The notes under the pieces were generated by a model. That model worked only from the letters and a program-made list of their open reading frames with translations, had not been told where the DNA came from and made no database searches. A stretch of DNA of 9,913 nt from the NCBI GenBank assembly GCA_017521345.1, contig JAFXCU010000145.1, forward strand, positions 1 through 9,913, written 5' to 3'. This DNA is from Ruminiclostridium sp. (lineage in GTDB: Bacteria > Bacillota_A > Clostridia > Oscillospirales > Oscillospiraceae). The position numbers and the translations under genes are program-made. Numbering within the stretch: the first letter of the stretch is position 1; each line of letters opens with the position of its first letter. This document shows positions 5,515-9,913 of this stretch, piece after piece.

Positions 5515-5545
5515 GCCGGAAAAAGGCCCCGCAACAAATCGTTGC

Positions 5546-5574
5546 TTGACGAAACCGCCCCCATTCGCTATGCT
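5546..5574 (+). promoter_or_regulatory. Promoter of the XRE-membrane regulator
   Basis: TTGACG (5546-5551), 17 bases, then TATGCT (5569-5574). The predicted start near 5581 falls at the AAAGGAGGTGA ribosome site, giving an unusually short leader of about 16 bases. It also shows that the longer frame opening at 5498 is not the real start. Confidence 0.6.
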
Positions 5575-5596
5575 GGACCCAAAGGAGGTGACCCCC

Positions 5597-6265
5597 ATGA
5601 CCATCCACGAAACCCTTCGCCAGCTTCGGCAGAACAGCGGCCTGACCCAGGAGCAGGTGGCTCAGCAGATCGGCCTCACCCGCCAGGCCCTGTCCAGCTA
5701 CGAGTCCGGCCGGACCCGGCCCGACATCGAGACCCTCATGGCCCTGGCTGAGATCTACGGCACCGACCTGGAAGGGCTCCTCTACGGACAGGAGAAGCAG
5801 CAGAAATCCGCCCGGCGGATTCGGATCACGGCAGGGATCACCTTTGGTCTTCTCACCCTTCTGACCCTGGCGAGCTCCGCCCTCCTGTGGGCGGCCAACC
5901 GCTTCTTTCCCATGACCGAGGGTCAGGTCTCCCCCCAGGACATGGTCATCCTGGAGACCCGCCTGAAGTTCTCCTCCGCCTGGGAGTTTGCGGACGGCCT
6001 TCTCCTGCTCCTGTCTGTGCTGGCCTTCCTCCTGCTCCTGATCCTCCTGGCGAGAAACCCCGGTGTCATTCCCTGGAAACAGAAACTCCTGTACGCAGCC
6101 GCCATGGCTGTCACCCTGCTGATCCTGCCCCTTCCCTTCGGCCTGACGGACCCGCTCTTTCCTCCGATCAACTACCTTTTCACCCCCATGCTGGCAGTAG
6201 GCCGGCTGGCGGTCTTTCTGGTGCTGGACCTGACCCTGGAGTTTTTTCTCAAACGCAAAAAGTGA
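5597..6265 (+). CDS. XRE-family helix-turn-helix regulator with membrane domain
   Basis: This 222-residue protein begins with a classic XRE/Cro-type DNA-binding domain (residues 3-62). Its helix-turn-helix is TQEQVAQQIGLTRQALSSYESGRTRPD, and it ends in the common LLYG motif. After a short basic linker (KSARRIR) come about four hydrophobic helices, near 77-100, 132-152, 164-181 and 195-218, and a KRKK tail. It is therefore probably a membrane-anchored transcription regulator sensing a membrane or envelope signal; the ligand is unknown. ATG 5597 has a perfect AAAGGAGGTGA with 5-base spacing. It is a single-gene unit flanked by terminators. Target genes are not evident; the downstream operon is a candidate by position only. 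Confidence 0.88.
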   Translation: MTIHETLRQLRQNSGLTQEQVAQQIGLTRQALSSYESGRTRPDIETLMALAEIYGTDLEGLLYGQEKQQKSARRIRITAGITFGLLTLLTLASSALLWAANRFFPMTEGQVSPQDMVILETRLKFSSAWEFADGLLLLLSVLAFLLLLILLARNPGVIPWKQKLLYAAAMAVTLLILPLPFGLTDPLFPPINYLFTPMLAVGRLAVFLVLDLTLEFFLKRKK

Positions 6266-6276
6266 ACATACTTCCC

Positions 6277-6305
6277 AGCCAGGCCAATCGGTCTGGCTGT
6301 TTTTT
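6277..6305 (+). terminator. Intrinsic terminator after the XRE regulator
   Basis: AGCCAGGCC (6277-6285), loop AATC and GGTCTGGCT (6290-6298), with one G-T pair, are followed by GTTTTTT. It begins about 11 bases after the stop. Confidence 0.88.
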
Positions 6306-6306
6306 C

Positions 6307-6335
6307 TTGTGCTCTCCCTACATTTTTGCTATAGT
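6307..6335 (+). promoter_or_regulatory. Extended -10 promoter of the AIM24 operon
   Basis: TGC plus TATAGT (6327-6335) forms an extended -10. A weak -35, TTGTGC (6307-6312), lies 17 bases upstream of the -10. The predicted start is near 6342, about 40 bases before ATG 6384. Confidence 0.6.
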
Positions 6336-6383
6336 AAGAGCAGAAGCATTCAACCCCACACTTTACTATTAGGAGCGTTGTTT

Positions 6384-7067
6384 ATGGAATATAAAATCGA
6401 AGGCACTCCCCTGCCCGTGGTCATCTGCGAGCTCCAGCCCGGTGAGACCATGGTCACCGAACGGGGCAGCATGAGCTGGATGACCCCCAACATGAAGATG
6501 GAGACCTCCTCCGGCGGCGGCTTTGGCAAGGCCCTGAGCCGGATGTTCGCCGGGGAATCCCTCTTCCAGAACCGCTACACCGCCCAGGGCGGCCCCGGCA
6601 CCATCGCCTTTGCCGCCAGCTTCCCGGGCAATATCCGCCCCTTCCACATCCGCCCCGGTCGGGAGCTCATCCTCCAGAAGCGGGGCTTCCTGGCAGCCGA
6701 GTCCACCGTAGATGTGTCCGTCCACTTCCAGAAGAAGCTGGGGGCCGGTTTCTTCGGCGGTGAGGGCTTCATCCTCCAAAAAATCTCCGGCAGCGGCATC
6801 GTCTTTGCCGAGTTTGACGGCCATGTGGTGGAGTACGACCTGCTGCCCGGGGAATCCATGATCGTGGACACCGGCCATCTGGCCGCCATGGACGCCTCCT
6901 GCTCCATGGACATCCGCACCGTAGGCGGCGCCAAGAATATGTTCCTGGGAGGCGAGGGCATCTTCCACACGGTGGTCACCGGCCCCGGCCGCATCTACCT
7001 GCAGACCATGCCCATCTACAACGTGGCCAAGGCCATCATCCCTTACATCCCCACCGATAAGGACTGA
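6384..7067 (+). CDS. AIM24 / TIGR00266 family protein
   Basis: This 227-residue beta-rich soluble protein belongs to the AIM24 family (PF01987, TIGR00266). Recognisable elements are VICELQPGETMVTERGSMSWMT near the N-terminus, a glycine-rich loop (SSGGGFGKAL), the core GAGFFGGEGFILQKISGSG (about 120-138), LLPGESMIVDTGHLAAMD, and the closing GGEGIFHTVVTGPGRIYLQTMP. Two GEG...GxG repeats suggest internal duplication, as in this beta-barrel-like fold. The bacterial function is unknown; the yeast namesake is a mitochondrial inner-membrane organising protein. The start ATG 6384 has AGGAG 8 bases upstream; earlier in-frame codons lie in the promoter. It is the first gene of a likely three-gene operon, with 30 bases to the next gene. 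Confidence 0.9.
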   Translation: MEYKIEGTPLPVVICELQPGETMVTERGSMSWMTPNMKMETSSGGGFGKALSRMFAGESLFQNRYTAQGGPGTIAFAASFPGNIRPFHIRPGRELILQKRGFLAAESTVDVSVHFQKKLGAGFFGGEGFILQKISGSGIVFAEFDGHVVEYDLLPGESMIVDTGHLAAMDASCSMDIRTVGGAKNMFLGGEGIFHTVVTGPGRIYLQTMPIYNVAKAIIPYIPTDKD

Positions 7068-7097
7068 CCCTGACCGCGAAAGACAGAGACGATCCAT

Positions 7098-7811
7098 ATG
7101 CATGAATTGATTTGCGGCACAGGAAACGTGCTGCTCTATTTCCTGGTGCTGGCCTCCTCCGCCCTGCTGATCCGCCGATGCACTAAGGTCCCCGACGAAC
7201 CCTTCCGGAAATTCCTCCACTGCATCCTGCTGGGCTCCCTGCTGGTGTGGACCATGTCCTTCCACACCTGGCAGCTGGCCGCTCTGTCGGTCTTCCTGTT
7301 CGTGGTGGTGGTCTATCCTGCCCTGGCCTGGGCAGAGCATCTGCCGGGCTTCTCCCATCTGCTCACCGAGCGGAAGAAGGGGGAGCTGAAAAACAGTCTG
7401 GTGCTGGTCTTCACCATGTTCCTGGCGGTCCTGGTGGTCTGCTGGGGCTGGCTGGACGACAAATATCTGGCCCTGGCCTCGGTGTACGCCTGGGGCTTCG
7501 GAGACGCCGCCGCTGCCCTGGTGGGCAAGCGGTTCGGCAGGCACCATCTCACCGGCAAACACATTGAGGGCCGCAAAAGCGTGGAAGGCACCCTGGCCAT
7601 GTTTGTGGTCTCCTGCCTCTCTGTTGCCCTGGTCCTCACCCTCCGGGGCGGACTGACCTGGCCGACCTGCCTGGTGATCTCCGTGATCACCGGAGCTGTC
7701 AGCGCAGTGGTAGAGCTGTTCTCCCTGAACGGCCGGGACACCTTTTACTGTCCCCTGGCCGCCATGGCAGTCCTGCTCCCCCTGCTGCACATCTTAGGAG
7801 GCGGAGTATGA
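7098..7811 (+). CDS. CTP-dependent lipid kinase / phosphatidate cytidylyltransferase-like membrane protein
   Basis: This 237-residue multi-pass membrane protein has about seven hydrophobic helices. Its C-terminal half carries the motif set of the phosphatidate cytidylyltransferase/dolichol-phytol kinase superfamily (PF01148): WGFGDAAAALVGKRFGRH (132-149), GRKSVEGTLAMF (158-169) and ELFSLNGRDTFYCPL (206-220). This version, with GDA..A..G..FG and KS.EGT, resembles the polyprenol/diacylglycerol/phytol kinase subgroup that uses CTP rather than true CdsA. The likely role is phosphorylating a membrane lipid alcohol; the substrate is uncertain. ATG 7098 has only a weak ribosome site (AGAGAC), so it may depend on coupling to the upstream gene. 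Its stop overlaps the next start by four bases (ATGA). Confidence 0.85.
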   Translation: MHELICGTGNVLLYFLVLASSALLIRRCTKVPDEPFRKFLHCILLGSLLVWTMSFHTWQLAALSVFLFVVVVYPALAWAEHLPGFSHLLTERKKGELKNSLVLVFTMFLAVLVVCWGWLDDKYLALASVYAWGFGDAAAALVGKRFGRHHLTGKHIEGRKSVEGTLAMFVVSCLSVALVLTLRGGLTWPTCLVISVITGAVSAVVELFSLNGRDTFYCPLAAMAVLLPLLHILGGGV

Positions 7812-8428
7812 CAAAGGAAACCAAGTCCGGCAGCCGCACCCTGCTGATGTCGGTCCTCATGAGCTCCCCCGGCCCCATTGTGGTGGGCCTGGGCCTCCTG
7901 GTGGGGCAGAGCTCCACCCAGCTGGCCGACTTTGTCCGGCGCAGTGCAGAGCTCCTGGCCATCATCATGGCCTTTGCGGTCTACCAGATGACCAACCGGG
8001 AGGGGAAACCCACAGCTCCCGGAGATAAAGCCCGATTGGAGCGGCTGTCCAACCTCTTCGTGGGCACCGTCATGTGCGTCAGCGGCCTGTCCATGCTTCT
8101 CATCGCCCTCTTTGCCCCCAGCACAGAAAAGGGCAACGTGATCCCCGGCCTGACCATCGCCATCCTGGGGGTCATCGCCAACTCCCTCTTCTGGCGGAAG
8201 TACACCAAGCTCAGCCGCCAGGGGGGCAACGCCATCCTGGCCGTCCAGGCCCGACTGTACCGGGCCAAAACTCTGGTGGACGGCTGCGTCACCATTGCCC
8301 TGCTCACCGTGGCCCTCTTCCCCCTGTCTGCCGCAGCGGTGTGGCTGGACATCGGCGGCTCCGTGGTGGTCTCCCTGTACCTGATCCGGTGCGGCATCCA
8401 GACCATCCGGGAACAAAAATCGAACTAA
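7808..8428 (+). CDS. Short cation-diffusion-facilitator-like membrane protein
   Basis: This 206-residue protein has about six hydrophobic helices laid out like the membrane domain of cation diffusion facilitator (CDF) transporters. A TM2-like segment STQLADFVRRSAELLAI is at 36-52, a TM5-like segment ARLYRAKTLVDGCVTIAL at 148-165, and a TM6-like WLDIGGSVVVSLYLIRCGIQTIRE at 179-201. Asp41, Asp158 and Asp181 are kept, but the usual TM5 HxxxD reads KTLVD, and the cytoplasmic C-terminal domain is absent. It may be a specialised or non-zinc transporter, or may have lost transport. AGGAGG (7796-7801) lies 6 bases before the ATG, and the ATGA overlap with the kinase-like gene indicates coupling. It is the last gene of the operon. 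Confidence 0.8.
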   Translation: MTKETKSGSRTLLMSVLMSSPGPIVVGLGLLVGQSSTQLADFVRRSAELLAIIMAFAVYQMTNREGKPTAPGDKARLERLSNLFVGTVMCVSGLSMLLIALFAPSTEKGNVIPGLTIAILGVIANSLFWRKYTKLSRQGGNAILAVQARLYRAKTLVDGCVTIALLTVALFPLSAAAVWLDIGGSVVVSLYLIRCGIQTIREQKSN

Positions 8429-8449
8429 CGTTCTATCGTATCTTAGCAT

Positions 8450-8486
8450 CCCCGCCCCCTTTCGTCAACAAAGGGGGCGGGGCTTT
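8450..8486 (+). terminator. Intrinsic terminator of the AIM24 operon
   Basis: CCCCGCCCCCTTT (8450-8462), loop CGTCAAC and AAAGGGGGCGGGG (8470-8482) form a perfect 13-bp stem followed by CTTTGT. It starts about 20 bases after the CDF-like stop. Confidence 0.88.
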
Positions 8487-8557
8487 GTATTGTTCACCGC
8501 TCCACTTTTCCGGACAAGTACAAGTTTGGTATTTTTTGACTGGCATTCCATTTTTTC

Positions 8558-8586
8558 TTGCATTTATCACCATTTTCTGCCATAAT
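8558..8586 (+). promoter_or_regulatory. Promoter of the first cytidylate-kinase-like gene
   Basis: TTGCAT (8558-8563), 17 bases, then CATAAT (8581-8586) preceded by TGC, an extended -10. TTGACT at 8536-8541 is an alternative -35 but has no good -10. The design is the same as that before the second paralog. Confidence 0.6.
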
Positions 8587-8622
8587 GGTTCCATTCAGTT
8601 TATTTATAAAGGAGGTCCTGCT

Positions 8623-9216
8623 ATGAAGCAGCTCATCATCTCCATCGGCCGGGAATCCGGCAGCGGCGGCCATGAGATCGCCGAAAAGCTGGCCCAGCGC
8701 TTCGACCTGCCCCTGTATGACAACAATCTGCTTGCGGAAATCGCCAAGGACCGCAACCTGGACGAAGAGACCCTGCGCAAGTACGAGGAGGCGCCCAGAA
8801 GCCGGTTCTTCAGCCGCAGCATGCGCGGCGTGAGCAACTCTGTGGAGGCCTCTGTCACCGCCCTTCAGACCGCCCGCCTGCGGACCAAGTCCACCAGGGG
8901 AGACTCCTTCGTCATCGTGGGCCGCTGCGCCGAAAGCGTCCTGGCCGACAACCCCGGTCTGGTCTCCATCTTCATCTCCGGCGACCCGGACAACCGCATC
9001 CACCGGCTCATGGAGCGCCACAACTTCTCCGCCCGAGAGGCTGCCGACTACATGACCAAGCAGGACAGACGCCGCCGGGCCTACCACGACGAGAACTGCT
9101 CCGGCCGCTGGGGGGACTCCGCCAACTACCATCTGACCATCAACTCCTCCCAGCTGGGGATCGACGGCACCGTGGACTTCCTGGAGCTCTACATCCGCCG
9201 CCGACTGGAGGCATAA
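8623..9216 (+). CDS. Cytidylate kinase-like family protein (first tandem copy)
   Basis: This 197-residue soluble protein of the cytidylate-kinase-like family (PF13189) has an N-terminal P-loop-like motif ISIGRESGSGGHEIAEKLA (7-23). As in other members, the usual Walker A lysine is not present (GSGG rather than GSGK). Further motifs are FVIVGRCAESVL, VSIFISGDPDNRIHRLM and the basic lid-like KQDRRRRAYHDENCSGRWGD, then YHLTINSSQLGIDGTVDFLELYI. A nucleotide or small-molecule phosphotransfer role is inferred; the substrate is unknown. The start ATG 8623 has AAAGGAGG with 7-base spacing, and the longer upstream frame crosses the terminator and promoter. It forms its own unit, and a very similar paralog follows. 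Confidence 0.88.
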   Translation: MKQLIISIGRESGSGGHEIAEKLAQRFDLPLYDNNLLAEIAKDRNLDEETLRKYEEAPRSRFFSRSMRGVSNSVEASVTALQTARLRTKSTRGDSFVIVGRCAESVLADNPGLVSIFISGDPDNRIHRLMERHNFSAREAADYMTKQDRRRRAYHDENCSGRWGDSANYHLTINSSQLGIDGTVDFLELYIRRRLEA

Positions 9217-9230
9217 GACATCAACCCCAA

Positions 9231-9257
9231 AAGAGGCGCACCTGCGCCTCTTTTTTT
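9231..9257 (+). terminator. Intrinsic terminator between the two kinase-like paralogs
   Basis: AGAGGCGC (9232-9239), loop ACCT and GCGCCTCT (9244-9251) are followed by a run of T to 9257. It starts about 15 bases after the stop, so the two paralogs are separate transcripts. Confidence 0.9.
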
Positions 9258-9335
9258 GTTTGAAAAATTTTTGATATTTTCTCGGAAATTACAACAGATA
9301 CCACCTGGTTTTCCCTTCCCTTCCAGTCCCTGCCA

Positions 9336-9364
9336 TTGCTTTTCTCCCCGCAATCTGTCATAAT
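9336..9364 (+). promoter_or_regulatory. Promoter of the second cytidylate-kinase-like gene
   Basis: TTGCTT (9336-9341), 17 bases, then CATAAT (9359-9364) preceded by TGT, again an extended -10. It lies 30 bases before ATG 9395 and matches the design before the first copy. Confidence 0.6.
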
Positions 9365-9394
9365 TGGTGAAAACTGCACCAAGGAGGACGCCCT

Positions 9395-9913
9395 ATGAAG
9401 CAGCTCATCATTTCCATCGGCCGTGAATCCGGCAGCGGCGGCCACGAGATCGCCGAAAAGCTGGCCCAGCGTTTCGATCTGCCCATGTACGACAAGAATC
9501 TCCTCACGGAGATCGCCAAAGACCGCAACCTGGACGAGGAAGCCCTCCGCAAATACGAGGAGGCCCCCAGAAACCACTTCTTCGGACGAAGCGTCCGGGG
9601 CCGGAACCACGCCATGCTGAACAACTCCATGCAGGCCGGCGTGTTCGCCATCCAGACCTCCTGGCTCCAGGAGAAGGCCGAAGCCGGCGACTCCTTCATC
9701 GTGGTGGGCCGCTGCGCTGAGGCAGCCCTGTCCCACCACCCCGGATTGGTCTCCATCTTCATCTGCGGCGACCCCGACGCCCGCATCAACCGCCTGATGA
9801 AGCGCCACAACTTCACCTTCCGGGAGGCCTCTGACTATATGGTCAAGCAGGACAAGCGCCGCCGGGCCTACCACGACGAGAACTGCACCGGAAACTGGGG
9901 CGATGCACCCAAC
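9395..9913 (+). CDS. Cytidylate kinase-like family protein (second tandem copy), partial
   Basis: 173 residues are visible before the right edge cuts the gene, which should end roughly 30 residues further on. The first 30 residues are identical to the first copy (P-loop-like GRESGSGGHEIAEKLAQRFDLP), and most positions stay the same to EEAPR. Residues about 61-99 diverge strongly, with five extra residues (RGRNHAMLNNSMQAGVFAIQTSWLQEKAEA). Similarity then resumes through VGRCAEAAL, VSIFICGDPDARINRLM and KQDKRRRAYHDENCTGNWGD. AAGGAGG lies 7 bases before the start. It is a tandem duplicate with its own promoter; the variable middle probably sets substrate or partner specificity. Confidence 0.88.
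   Translation, partial: MKQLIISIGRESGSGGHEIAEKLAQRFDLPMYDKNLLTEIAKDRNLDEEALRKYEEAPRNHFFGRSVRGRNHAMLNNSMQAGVFAIQTSWLQEKAEAGDSFIVVGRCAEAALSHHPGLVSIFICGDPDARINRLMKRHNFTFREASDYMVKQDKRRRAYHDENCTGNWGDAPN

Noticed and set aside
6369..7790. 473-codon minus-strand open frame across the AIM24 and lipid-kinase-like genes
   Set aside because: The His/Gln/Gly-rich translation spans two real genes and their gap. It is a GC-rich codon-bias shadow.
8074..8622. Upstream extension of the first kinase-like frame
   Set aside because: It runs through the CDF-like gene, a terminator and a promoter. ATG 8623 has a strong ribosome site and begins the family motif.
8494..9874. Two minus-strand open frames opposite the kinase-like paralogs
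   Set aside because: They resemble each other only because the paralogs do. The plus-strand reading carries the family motifs.

Overview
The window looks like chromosome of a GC-rich, endospore-forming Clostridia member. An Oscillospiraceae-type gut anaerobe (Flavonifractor/Pseudoflavonifractor-like) is the best guess. The evidence is spoIIE with a Spo0A-type promoter, strong AGGAGG ribosome binding sites, sigma-A promoters and many intrinsic terminators, all in GC-rich coding sequence. The genus is inferred from general character, not from any search.

Layout. (1) 1-1818, minus: spoIIE, cut by the left edge just inside its phosphatase domain. (2) 2105-3109, plus: a DUF3089-type alpha/beta-hydrolase lipoprotein, divergent from spoIIE. 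(3) 3157-3774, minus: an HD-domain phosphohydrolase that converges on gene 2 across a shared bidirectional terminator. (4) 3834-4380, minus: two overlapping small genes, a sigma-region-4-like DNA-binding protein and a coiled-coil partner. The partner's frame continues upstream into a CxxC/CxxC zinc-ribbon segment. (5) 4570-4832, plus: a compact tRNA-Thr(UGU)/tRNA-Tyr(GUA) operon with its own promoter and terminator. (6) 4836-5411, plus: an array of short hairpins joined by a repeated 7-base word, leading into a four-helix-bundle (23S rRNA intervening-sequence protein type) gene. (7) 5597-6265, plus: a membrane-anchored XRE-type regulator. (8) 6384-8428, plus: a three-gene operon of an AIM24/TIGR00266 protein, a CTP-dependent lipid kinase/cytidylyltransferase-like membrane protein and a short cation-diffusion-facilitator-like membrane protein. 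(9) 8623 to the right edge, plus: tandem paralogous cytidylate-kinase-like genes, each with the same promoter design; the second is truncated by the window.

Most genes are single units bounded by their own promoter and terminator. The exceptions are the coupled minus-strand pair at 3834-4380 and the three-gene operon at 6384-8428. The most unusual region is 4836-5052. Its left half has hairpins separated by GTGATAT, its right half has hairpins separated by the complementary word ATATCAC, and a near-copy of GTGATAT (GTGATGT) covers the start site of the downstream gene. This looks like a structured RNA or DNA element that belongs to the four-helix-bundle gene, possibly a mobile or self-regulated unit inserted behind the tRNA genes.
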